Source: Brugia malayi
Lineage: Eukaryota > Nematoda > Chromadorea > Rhabditida > Onchocercidae
DNA length: 17,571 bases
Direction: 5' to 3'
Assembly: GCF_000002995.4 (NCBI RefSeq)
Contig: NW_025062391.1
Location: 1-17,571 of the forward strand
In this document: piece after piece, positions 1 through 8,351 of the stretch
Position numbering within the stretch: position 1 is the first letter of the stretch
Layout of the letters: each line of letters begins with the position of its first letter
Position numbers and translations under genes: made by a program
The notes under the pieces: model-generated
Seen by the model: the letters and a program-made list of their open reading frames with translations, nothing else
Database searches by the model: none
What the model was told of the DNA's origin: nothing

Positions 1-321
1 TGAACTAAAATCATGATTAATTGAAAGTTTTATTAATTTTGGTACAATGCACGTAACATAGAACTTAATTACAAGGGCTTATTTTAATATTTAAACTATA
101 AAATGACACACAATATAGGACCAGCACTGGTACAATGCACGTAACATAGTCAATTAGGTTCAAAATAAGCTTTTTTTAGCAGTTTGGCACTTAATTAAAA
201 TTGAAATTGATAAATTAGAACCAATTTCCTTGTCTAATGTAAGAAAACTATAACAAATTTTAAAATTTTTAAAAAATTCAAAATTTAAATTTGAATTTAA
301 ATTTAATTTAAATTCTTAAAT
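1..321 (+). repeat. Monomer 1, with ectopic patch
   Basis: This unit has T78, GGACC, TGGTACAATG, T3, G203 and a plain 254 site. It is the most divergent unit. Positions 41-61 are replaced by a copy of its own 129-149 segment, which removes TGCGCA. It also has A26 (shared only with unit 2), G74 (shared with unit 49) and a one-base deletion that gives GACACACAAT. Confidence 0.95.
41..61 (+). repeat. 21-bp ectopic duplicate of monomer segment 129-149
   Basis: The stretch from GGTACAATGC to the final AACATAG is identical to positions 129-149 of the window, 88 bp downstream. It sits where all other units have the 20-bp stretch from GCTGATAAAT to GCGCAA. The flanks on both sides (ATTAATTTT and AACTTAATTAC) are normal monomer sequence, so this is a replacement, not an insertion. 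The copy has the TACAATG form that unit 1 itself carries. Template switching or short-tract conversion would explain it; an assembly error is also possible. Confidence 0.9.
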
Positions 322-644
322 TGAATTAAAATCATGATTAATTGAAAGTTTTATTAATTTTGCTGATAAATTTATGCGCAAAACTTAATTACAAAGGCGT
401 ATTTTAATATTTAAACTATAAAATGACAACACAATATAGGACCAGCACTGGTACAATGCACGTAACATAGTCAATTAGGTTCAAAATAAGCTTTTTTTAG
501 CAGTTTTGGCACTTAATTAAAATTGAAAATTGATAAATTAGAACCAATTTCCTTGTCTAATGTAAGAAAACTATAACAAATTTTAAAATTTTTAAAAAAT
601 TCAAAATTTAAATTTGAATTTAAATTTAATTTAAATTCTTAAAT
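322..644 (+). repeat. Monomer 2
   Basis: This 323-bp unit has G78, GGACC, TGGTACAATG, T4, G203 and a plain 254 site. It carries T5 (TGAATT, shared with unit 48), A26 (shared with unit 1) and an extra A after 203 (TTGAAAATTG). Confidence 0.95.
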
Positions 645-966
645 TGAACTAAAATCATGATTAATTGAATGTTTTATTAATTTTGCTGATAAATTTATGC
701 GCAAAACTTAATTACAAAGGCGTATTTTAATATTTAAACTATAAAATGACAACACAATATAGGATCAGCACTGGAACAACGCACGTAACATAGTCAATTA
801 GGTTCAAAATAAGCTTTTTTTAGCAGTTTTGGCACTTAATTAAAATTGAAATTGATAAATTAGAACCAATTTCCTTGTCTAATGTAAGAAAACTATAACA
901 AATTTTAAAATTTTTAAAAAATTCAAAATTTAAATTTGAATTTAAATTTAATTTAAATTCTTAAAT
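645..966 (+). repeat. Monomer 3
   Basis: This 322-bp unit has G78, GGATC, TGGAACAACG, T4, G203 and a plain 254 site. It looks identical to unit 5. Confidence 0.95.
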
Positions 967-1287
967 TGAACTAAAATCATGATTAATTGAATGTTTTATT
1001 AATTTTGCTGATAAATTTATGCGCAAAACTTAATTACAAAGGCTTATTTTAATATTTAAACTATAAAATGACAACACAATATAGGACCAGCACTGGTACA
1101 ATGCACGTAACATAGTCAATTAGGTTCAAAATAAGCTTTTTTTAGCAGTTTGGCACTTAATTAAAATTAAAATTGATAAATTAGAACCAATTTCCTTGTC
1201 TAATGTAAGAAAACTATAACAAATTTTAAAATTTTTAAAAAATTCAAAATTTAAATTTGAATTTAAATTTAATTTAAATTCTTAAAT
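967..1287 (+). repeat. Monomer 4
   Basis: This 321-bp unit has T78, GGACC, TGGTACAATG, T3, A203 and a plain 254 site. Confidence 0.95.
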
Positions 1288-1609
1288 TGAACTAAAATCA
1301 TGATTAATTGAATGTTTTATTAATTTTGCTGATAAATTTATGCGCAAAACTTAATTACAAAGGCGTATTTTAATATTTAAACTATAAAATGACAACACAA
1401 TATAGGATCAGCACTGGAACAACGCACGTAACATAGTCAATTAGGTTCAAAATAAGCTTTTTTTAGCAGTTTTGGCACTTAATTAAAATTGAAATTGATA
1501 AATTAGAACCAATTTCCTTGTCTAATGTAAGAAAACTATAACAAATTTTAAAATTTTTAAAAAATTCAAAATTTAAATTTGAATTTAAATTTAATTTAAA
1601 TTCTTAAAT
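1288..1609 (+). repeat. Monomer 5
   Basis: This 322-bp unit has G78, GGATC, TGGAACAACG, T4, G203 and a plain 254 site, the same marker set as unit 3. Confidence 0.95.
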
Positions 1610-1929
1610 TGAACTAAAATCATGATTAATTGAATGTTTTATTAATTTTGCTGATAAATTTATGCGCAAAACTTAATTACAAAGGCGTATTTTAATATTT
1701 AAACTATAAAATGACAACACAATATAGGACCAGCACTGGTACAATGCACGTAACATAGTCAATTAGGTTCAAAATAAGCTTTTTTTAGCAGTTTGGCACT
1801 TAATTAAAATTGAAATTGATAAATTAGAACCAATTTCCTTGTCTAATGTAAGAAAACTATAACAAATTTAAAATTTTTAAAAAATTCAAAATTTAAATTT
1901 GAATTTAAATTTAATTTAAATTCTTAAAT
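1610..1929 (+). repeat. Monomer 6
   Basis: This 320-bp unit has G78, GGACC, TGGTACAATG, T3 and G203. Its 254 site is the one-T-shorter form CAAATTT, seen elsewhere only in unit 11. Confidence 0.95.
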
Positions 1930-2250
1930 TGAACTAAAATCATGATTAATTGAATGTTTTATTAATTTTGCTGATAAATTTATGCGCAAAACTTAATTAC
2001 AAAGGCGTATTTTAATATTTAAACTATAAAATGACAACACAATATAGGATCAGCACTGGCACAACGCACGTAACATAGTCAATTAGGTTCAAAATAAGCT
2101 TTTTTTAGCAGTTTGGCACTTAATTAAAATTGAAATTGATAAATTAGAACCAATTTCCTTGTCTAATGTAAGAAAACTATAACAAATTTTAAAATTTTTA
2201 AAAAATTCAAAATTTAAATTTGAATTTAAATTTAATTTAAATTCTTAAAT
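1930..2250 (+). repeat. Monomer 7
   Basis: This 321-bp unit has G78, GGATC, TGGCACAACG, T3, G203 and a plain 254 site. It is the first unit of the TGGCACAACG class. Confidence 0.95.
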
Positions 2251-2570
2251 TGAACTAAAATCATGATTAATTGAATGTTTTATTAATTTTGCTGATAAAT
2301 TTATGCGCAAAACTTAATTACAAAGCGTATTTTAATATTTAAACTATAAAATGACAACACAATATAGGATCAGCACTGGTACAATGCACGTAACATAGTC
2401 AATTAGGTTCAAAATAAGCTTTTTTTAGCAGTTTGGCACTTAATTAAAATTAAAATTGATAAATTAGAACCAATTTCCTTGTCTAATGTAAGAAAACTAT
2501 AACAAATTTTAAAATTTTTAAAAAATTCAAAATTTAAATTTGAATTTAAATTTAATTTAAATTCTTAAAT
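2251..2570 (+). repeat. Monomer 8
   Basis: This 320-bp unit has GGATC, TGGTACAATG, T3, A203 and a plain 254 site. One G is missing at 75-76 (ACAAAGCG), as in unit 53. Confidence 0.95.
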
Positions 2571-2578
2571 TGAACTAA

Positions 2579-2588
2579 AATCATGATT
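2579..2588. repeat. 10-bp perfect palindrome AATCATGATT (monomer 9-18), one per unit
   Basis: The sequence equals its own reverse complement and recurs at the same place in each unit; the coordinates are those in monomer 9. The tract follows the A/T block of the preceding unit. A dimeric DNA-binding protein could use it, but nothing identifies one. Confidence 0.6.
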
Positions 2589-2665
2589 AATTGAATGTTT
2601 TATTAATTTTGCTGATAAATTTATGCGCAAAACTTAATTACAAAGGCGTATTTTAATATTTAAAC

Positions 2666-2672
2666 TATAAAA
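2666..2672 (+). promoter_or_regulatory. TATA-box-like TATAAAA (monomer 96-102), candidate only
   Basis: CTATAAAATG occurs in every unit. In GGATCAGC units a TCAGCA stretch lies with its A 27 bases downstream of the first T of the box, close to the usual TATA-to-initiator distance, and TCAG resembles the arthropod initiator core. In 21% G+C DNA a TATAAAA is expected often by chance, and the GGACC and GGATCC units alter or shift the downstream element. No transcript evidence is available from sequence. Confidence 0.2.
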
Positions 2673-2697
2673 TGACAACACAATATAGGATCAGCAC

Positions 2698-2747
2698 TGG
2701 TACAACGCACGTAACATAGTCAATTAGGTTCAAAATAAGCTTTTTTT
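2698..2747 (+). promoter_or_regulatory. Pol III-like A-box, B-box and T-run arrangement, candidate only
   Basis: In monomer 9, TGGTACAACGC (2698-2708) fits the A-box pattern TRGYNNARNNG at all but the last base. GGTTCAAAATA (2727-2737) matches the first part of the B-box pattern GGTTCRANYCC but lacks the final CC. A run of seven T (2741-2747) follows. The A-to-B distance of 29 bases is short, and the A-box-like site is the most variable place in the monomer. A chance match is likely. Confidence 0.12.
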
Positions 2748-2776
2748 AGCAGTTTGGCACTTAATTAAAATTAAAA

Positions 2777-2824
2777 TTGATAAATTAGAACCAATTTCCT
2801 TGTCTAATGTAAGAAAACTATAAC
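2777..2824 (+). repeat. Apparently invariant block of the monomer (207-254)
   Basis: The stretch from TTGATAAATTAGAACC to AAACTATAAC reads the same by eye in all 54 full units; unit 55 ends inside it. It sits between two variable sites (203 and 256-259). It contains GAACCAATT (monomer 218-226), which could pair with AATTAGGTTC at 152-161 if one A is bulged. The coordinates are those of monomer 9. Whether the constancy reflects selection or recent homogenisation cannot be decided from this window. Confidence 0.5.
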
Positions 2825-2891
2825 AAATTTTAAAATTTTTAAAAAATTCAAAATTTAAATTTGAATTTAAATTTAATTTAAATTCTTAAAT
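2825..2891. repeat. A/T block of the monomer (255-321), 64 of 67 bases A or T
   Basis: Only C279, G293 and C315 interrupt the A/T run. It consists of alternating A- and T-tracts, with the 8-bp palindrome ATTTAAAT three times at monomer 283, 295 and 306, spaced 12 and 11 bases. Such sequence is expected to melt easily and to suit AT-hook or homeodomain-type minor-groove binders; that role is inferred. The same block recurs in every full unit; the coordinates are those of monomer 9. Confidence 0.85.
2863..2885. repeat. Inverted repeat with 10-bp arms and 3-base spacer (monomer 293-315)
   Basis: The arms GAATTTAAAT and ATTTAAATTC are exact reverse complements separated by TTA. The arrangement recurs in every full unit with no variant noticed. 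It could extrude as a small cruciform or fold as a weak A-U hairpin in RNA. It is not a terminator of the bacterial type. Confidence 0.75.
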
Positions 2892-3213
2892 TGAACTAAA
2901 ATCATGATTAATTGAATGTTTTATTAATTTTGCTGATAAATTTATGCGCAAAACTTAATTACAAAGGCTTATTTTAATATTTAAACTATAAAATGACAAC
3001 ACAATATAGGATCAGCACTGGTACAACGCACGTAACATAGTCAATTAGGTTCAAAATAAGCTTTTTTTAGCAGTTTTGGCACTTAATTAAAATTGAAATT
3101 GATAAATTAGAACCAATTTCCTTGTCTAATGTAAGAAAACTATAACAAATTTTAAAATTTTTAAAAAATTCAAAATTTAAATTTGAATTTAAATTTAATT
3201 TAAATTCTTAAAT
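2892..3213 (+). repeat. Monomer 10
   Basis: This 322-bp unit has T78, GGATC, TGGTACAACG, T4, G203 and a plain 254 site. Units 20 and 35 have the same marker set. Confidence 0.95.
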
Positions 3214-3533
3214 TGAACTAAAATCATGATTAATTGAATGTTTTATTAATTTTGCTGATAAATTTATGCGCAAAACTTAATTACAAAGGCGTATTTTAAT
3301 ATTTAAACTATAAAATGACAACACAATATAGGATCAGCACTGGCACAACGCACGTAACATAGTCAATTAGGTTCAAAATAAGCTTTTTTTAGCAGTTTGG
3401 CACTTAATTAAAATTGAAATTGATAAATTAGAACCAATTTCCTTGTCTAATGTAAGAAAACTATAACAAATTTAAAATTTTTAAAAAATTCAAAATTTAA
3501 ATTTGAATTTAAATTTAATTTAAATTCTTAAAT
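3214..3533 (+). repeat. Monomer 11
   Basis: This 320-bp unit has G78, GGATC, TGGCACAACG, T3, G203 and the short CAAATTT site shared with unit 6. It opens a run of five TGGCACAACG units. Confidence 0.95.
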
Positions 3534-3854
3534 TGAACTAAAATCATGATTAATTGAATGTTTTATTAATTTTGCTGATAAATTTATGCGCAAAACTTAA
3601 TTACAAAGGCGTATTTTAATATTTAAACTATAAAATGACAACACAATATAGGATCAGCACTGGCACAACGCACGTAACATAGTCAATTAGGTTCAAAATA
3701 AGCTTTTTTTAGCAGTTTGGCACTTAATTAAAATTAAAATTGATAAATTAGAACCAATTTCCTTGTCTAATGTAAGAAAACTATAACAAATTTTAAAATT
3801 TTTAAAAAATTCAAAATTTAAATTTGAATTTAAATTTAATTTAAATTCTTAAAT
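3534..3854 (+). repeat. Monomer 12
   Basis: This 321-bp unit has G78, GGATC, TGGCACAACG, T3, A203 and a plain 254 site. Confidence 0.95.
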
Positions 3855-4175
3855 TGAACTAAAATCATGATTAATTGAATGTTTTATTAATTTTGCTGAT
3901 AAATTTATGCGCAAAACTTAATTACAAAGGCGTATTTTAATATTTAAACTATAAAATGACAACACAATATAGGATCAGCACTGGCACAACGCACGTAACA
4001 TAGTCAATTAGGTTCAAAATAAGCTTTTTTTAGCAGTTTGGCACTTAATTAAAATTGAAATTGATAAATTAGAACCAATTTCCTTGTCTAATGTAAGAAA
4101 ACTATAACAGATTTTAAAATTTTTCAAAAATTCAAAATTTAAATTTGAATTTAAATTTAATTTAAATTCTTAAAT
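3855..4175 (+). repeat. Monomer 13
   Basis: This 321-bp unit has G78, GGATC, TGGCACAACG, T3, G203 and CAGATTTT. A private A-to-C change at 271 (window 4125) breaks the A-tract. It is the only CAGATTTT unit in the left half. Confidence 0.95.
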
Positions 4176-4496
4176 TGAACTAAAATCATGATTAATTGAA
4201 TGTTTTATTAATTTTGCTGATAAATTTATGCGCAAAACTTAATTACAAAGGCGTATTTTAATATTTAAACTATAAAATGACAACACAATATAGGATCAGC
4301 ACTGGCACAACGCACGTAACATAGTCAATTAGGTTCAAAATAAGCTTTTTTTAGCAGTTTGGCACTTAATTAAAATTGAAATTGATAAATTAGAACCAAT
4401 TTCCTTGTCTAATGTAAGAAAACTATAACAAATTTTAAAATTTTTAAAAAATTCAAAATTTAAATTTGAATTTAAATTTAATTTAAATTCTTAAAT
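4176..4496 (+). repeat. Monomer 14
   Basis: This 321-bp unit has G78, GGATC, TGGCACAACG, T3, G203 and a plain 254 site, the same marker set as units 7 and 50. Confidence 0.95.
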
Positions 4497-4817
4497 TGAA
4501 CTAAAATCATGATTAATTGAATGTTTTATTAATTTTGCTGATAAATTTATGCGCAAAACTTAATTACAAAGGCTTATTTTAATATTTAAACTATAAAATG
4601 ACAACACAATATAGGATCAGCACTGGCACAACGCACGTAACATAGTCAATTAGGTTCAAAATAAGCTTTTTTTAGCAGTTTGGCACTTAATTAAAATTGA
4701 AATTGATAAATTAGAACCAATTTCCTTGTCTAATGTAAGAAAACTATAACAAATTTTAAAATTTTTAAAAAATTCAAAATTTAAATTTGAATTTAAATTT
4801 AATTTAAATTCTTAAAT
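4497..4817 (+). repeat. Monomer 15
   Basis: This 321-bp unit has T78, GGATC, TGGCACAACG, T3, G203 and a plain 254 site. It ends the run of five TGGCACAACG units. Confidence 0.95.
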
Positions 4818-5137
4818 TGAACTAAAATCATGATTAATTGAATGTTTTATTAATTTTGCTGATAAATTTATGCGCAAAACTTAATTACAAAGGCGTATTT
4901 TAATATTTAAACTATAAAATGACAACACAATATAGGATCAGCACTGGTACAATGCACGTAACATAGTCAATTAGGTTCAAAATAAGCTTTTTTTAGCAGT
5001 TTGGCACTTAATTAAAATTGAAATTGATAAATTAGAACCAATTTCCTTGTCTAATGTAAGAAAACTATAACAAATTTTAAAATTTTTAAAAATTCAAAAT
5101 TTAAATTTGAATTTAAATTTAATTTAAATTCTTAAAT
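4818..5137 (+). repeat. Monomer 16
   Basis: This 320-bp unit has G78, GGATC, TGGTACAATG, T3, G203 and a plain 254 site. The A-run at 271 is five long, not six, as in unit 45. Confidence 0.95.
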
Positions 5138-5457
5138 TGAACTAAAATCATGATTAATTGAATGTTTTATTAATTTTGCTGATAAATTTATGCGCAAAAC
5201 TTAATTACAAAGGCTTATTTTAATATTTAAACTATAAAATGACAACACAATATAGGATCAGCACTGGACAACGCACGTAACATAGTCAATTAGGTTCAAA
5301 ATAAGCTTTTTTTAGCAGTTTGGCACTTAATTAAAATTGAAATTGATAAATTAGAACCAATTTCCTTGTCTAATGTAAGAAAACTATAACAAATTTTAAA
5401 ATTTTTAAAAAATTCAAAATTTAAATTTGAATTTAAATTTAATTTAAATTCTTAAAT
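5138..5457 (+). repeat. Monomer 17
   Basis: This 320-bp unit has T78, GGATC, the one-base-deleted site TGGACAACG, T3, G203 and a plain 254 site. Confidence 0.95.
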
Positions 5458-5778
5458 TGAACTAAAATCATGATTAATTGAATGTTTTATTAATTTTGCT
5501 GATAAATTTATGCGCAAAACTTAATTACAAAGGCGTATTTTAATATTTAAACTATAAAATGACAACACAATATAGGATCAGCACTGGTACAATGCACGTA
5601 ACATAGTCAATTAGGTTCAAAATAAGCTTTTTTTAGCAGTTTGGCACTTAATTAAAATTGAAATTGATAAATTAGAACCAATTTCCTTGTCTAATGTAAG
5701 AAAACTATAACAAATTTTAAAATTTTTAAAAAATTCAAAATTTAAATTTGAATTTAAATTTAATTTAAATTCTTAAAT
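5458..5778 (+). repeat. Monomer 18
   Basis: This 321-bp unit has G78, GGATC, TGGTACAATG, T3, G203 and a plain 254 site. Confidence 0.95.
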
Positions 5779-6100
5779 TGAACTAAAATCATGATTAATT
5801 GAATGTTTTATTAATTTTGCTGATAAATTTATGCGCAAAACTTAATTACAAAGGCGTATTTTAATATTTAAACTATAAAATGACAACACAATATAGGATC
5901 CAGCACTGGTACAATGCACGTAACATAGTCAATTAGGTTCAAAATAAGCTTTTTTTAGCAGTTTGGCACTTAATTAAAATTGAAATTGATAAATTAGAAC
6001 CAATTTCCTTGTCTAATGTAAGAAAACTATAACAAATTTTAAAATTTTTAAAAAATTCAAAATTTAAATTTGAATTTAAATTTAATTTAAATTCTTAAAT
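5779..6100 (+). repeat. Monomer 19
   Basis: This 322-bp unit has G78, GGATCC, TGGTACAATG, T3, G203 and a plain 254 site. It is the first of seven units with the extra C that makes GGATCC. Confidence 0.95.
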
Positions 6101-6422
6101 TGAACTAAAATCATGATTAATTGAATGTTTTATTAATTTTGCTGATAAATTTATGCGCAAAACTTAATTACAAAGGCTTATTTTAATATTTAAACTATAA
6201 AATGACAACACAATATAGGATCAGCACTGGTACAACGCACGTAACATAGTCAATTAGGTTCAAAATAAGCTTTTTTTAGCAGTTTTGGCACTTAATTAAA
6301 ATTGAAATTGATAAATTAGAACCAATTTCCTTGTCTAATGTAAGAAAACTATAACAAATTTTAAAATTTTTAAAAAATTCAAAATTTAAATTTGAATTTA
6401 AATTTAATTTAAATTCTTAAAT
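6101..6422 (+). repeat. Monomer 20
   Basis: This 322-bp unit has T78, GGATC, TGGTACAACG, T4, G203 and a plain 254 site, matching units 10 and 35. Confidence 0.95.
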
Positions 6423-6743
6423 TGAACTAAAATCATGATTAATTGAATGTTTTATTAATTTTGCTGATAAATTTATGCGCAAAACTTAATTACAAAGGCT
6501 TATTTTAATATTTAAACTATAAAATGACAACACAATATAGGATCAGCACTGGTACAATGCACGTAACATAGTCAATTAGGTTCAAAATAAGCTTTTTTTA
6601 GCAGTTTGGCACTTAATTAAAATTGAAATTGATAAATTAGAACCAATTTCCTTGTCTAATGTAAGAAAACTATAACAAATTTTAAAATTTTTAAAAAATT
6701 CAAAATTTAAATTTGAATTTAAATTTAATTTAAATTCTTAAAT
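6423..6743 (+). repeat. Monomer 21
   Basis: This 321-bp unit has T78, GGATC, TGGTACAATG, T3, G203 and a plain 254 site, matching unit 30. Confidence 0.95.
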
Positions 6744-7065
6744 TGAACTAAAATCATGATTAATTGAATGTTTTATTAATTTTGCTGATAAATTTATGCG
6801 CAAAACTTAATTACAAAGGCGTATTTTAATATTTAAACTATAAAATGACAACACAATATAGGACCAGCACTGGTACAATGCACGTAACATAGTCAATTAG
6901 GTTCAAAATAAGCTTTTTTTAGCAGTTTTGGCACTTAATTAAAATTAAAATTGATAAATTAGAACCAATTTCCTTGTCTAATGTAAGAAAACTATAACAA
7001 ATTTTAAAATTTTTAAAAAATTCAAAATTTAAATTTGAATTTAAATTTAATTTAAATTCTTAAAT
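6744..7065 (+). repeat. Monomer 22
   Basis: This 322-bp unit has G78, GGACC, TGGTACAATG, T4, A203 and a plain 254 site. It is the only GGACC unit between units 6 and 48. Confidence 0.95.
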
Positions 7066-7385
7066 TGAACTAAAATCATGATTAATTGAATGTTTTATTA
7101 ATTTTGCTGATAAATTTATGCGCAAAACTTAATTACAAAGGCGTATTTTAATATTTAAACTATAAAATGACAACACAATATAGGATCAGCACTGGCACAA
7201 CGCACGTAACATAGTCAATTAGGTTCAAAATAAGCTTTTTTTAGCAGTTTGGCACTTAATTAAAATTGAAATTGATAAATTAGAACCAATTTCCTTGTCT
7301 AATGTAAGAAAACTATAACAATTTTAAAATTTTTAAAAAATTCAAAATTTAAATTTGAATTTAAATTTAATTTAAATTCTTAAAT
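7066..7385 (+). repeat. Monomer 23
   Basis: This 320-bp unit has G78, GGATC, TGGCACAACG, T3, G203 and the one-A-shorter CAATTTT. It matches unit 38. Confidence 0.95.
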
Positions 7386-7708
7386 TGAACTAAAATCATG
7401 ATTAATTGAATGTTTTATTAATTTTGCTGATAAATTTATGCGCAAAACTTAATTACAAAGGCGTATTTTAATATTTAAACTATAAAATGACAACACAATA
7501 TAGGATCCAGCACTGGTACAACGCACGTAACATAGTCAATTAGGTTCAAAATAAGCTTTTTTTAGCAGTTTTGGCACTTAATTAAAATTAAAATTGATAA
7601 ATTAGAACCAATTTCCTTGTCTAATGTAAGAAAACTATAACAAATTTTAAAATTTTTAAAAAATTCAAAATTTAAATTTGAATTTAAATTTAATTTAAAT
7701 TCTTAAAT
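7386..7708 (+). repeat. Monomer 24
   Basis: This 323-bp unit has G78, GGATCC, TGGTACAACG, T4, A203 and a plain 254 site. Confidence 0.95.
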
Positions 7709-8031
7709 TGAACTAAAATCATGATTAATTGAATGTTTTATTAATTTTGCTGATAAATTTATGCGCAAAACTTAATTACAAAGGCGTATTTTAATATTTA
7801 AACTATAAAATGACAACACAATATAGGATCCAGCACTGGTACAATGCACGTAACATAGTCAATTAGGTTCAAAATAAGCTTTTTTTAGCAGTTTTGGCAC
7901 TTAATTAAAATTGAAATTGATAAATTAGAACCAATTTCCTTGTCTAATGTAAGAAAACTATAACAAATTTTAAAATTTTTAAAAAATTCAAAATTTAAAT
8001 TTGAATTTAAATTTAATTTAAATTCTTAAAT
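7709..8031 (+). repeat. Monomer 25
   Basis: This 323-bp unit has G78, GGATCC, TGGTACAATG, T4, G203 and a plain 254 site. Confidence 0.95.
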
Positions 8032-8351
8032 TGAACTAAAATCATGATTAATTGAATGTTTTATTAATTTTGCTGATAAATTTATGCGCAAAACTTAATT
8101 ACAAAAGCGTATTTTAATATTTAAACTATAAAATGACAACACAATATAGGATCAGCACTGGAACAACGCACGTAACATAGTCAATTAGGTTCAAAATAAG
8201 CTTTTTTTAGCAGTTTGGCACTTAATTAAAATTGAAATTGATAAATTAGAACCAATTTCCTTGTCTAATGTAAGAAAACTATAACAATTTTAAAATTTTT
8301 AAAAAATTCAAAATTTAAATTTGAATTTAAATTTAATTTAAATTCTTAAAT
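8032..8351 (+). repeat. Monomer 26
   Basis: This 320-bp unit has GGATC, TGGAACAACG, T3, G203 and CAATTTT. A G-to-A change at 75 gives CAAAAGCG, seen only here. Confidence 0.95.

Larger units (their letters stand above)
2571..2891 (+). repeat. Monomer 9 (reference unit for motif positions)
   Basis: This 321-bp unit has G78, GGATC, TGGTACAACG, T3, A203 and a plain 254 site. It has no private change and the modal length, so monomer coordinates in this annotation are counted on it. Position 203 is its one minority state of note (A, where most units have G). Confidence 0.95.

Noticed and set aside
2599..2604. Minus-strand polyadenylation signal AATAAA in each unit
   Set aside because: The hexamer is expected often by chance at 79% A+T, and no minus-strand gene or promoter accompanies it.
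2721..2742. tRNA T-arm around GGTTCAAAATA
   Set aside because: The five bases on each side of the GTTCAAAA loop do not pair, and no acceptor or anticodon arm is visible around it.
2731..2747. Bacterial-type terminator at the T7 run
   Set aside because: No GC-rich stem precedes the T-run, and the context is a eukaryote-like satellite.
2571..2891. The monomer as an ancient dimer of two ~160-bp halves
   Set aside because: Short internal matches exist (TGATAAATT at 43 and 208, ACTTAATTA at 62 and 189), but their offsets of 165 and 127 disagree and the matches do not extend, so they look like chance in A/T-rich sequence.
2571..2891. CENP-B box
   Set aside because: The core needs TTCG and a CGGG-type end; neither occurs in the consensus monomer.
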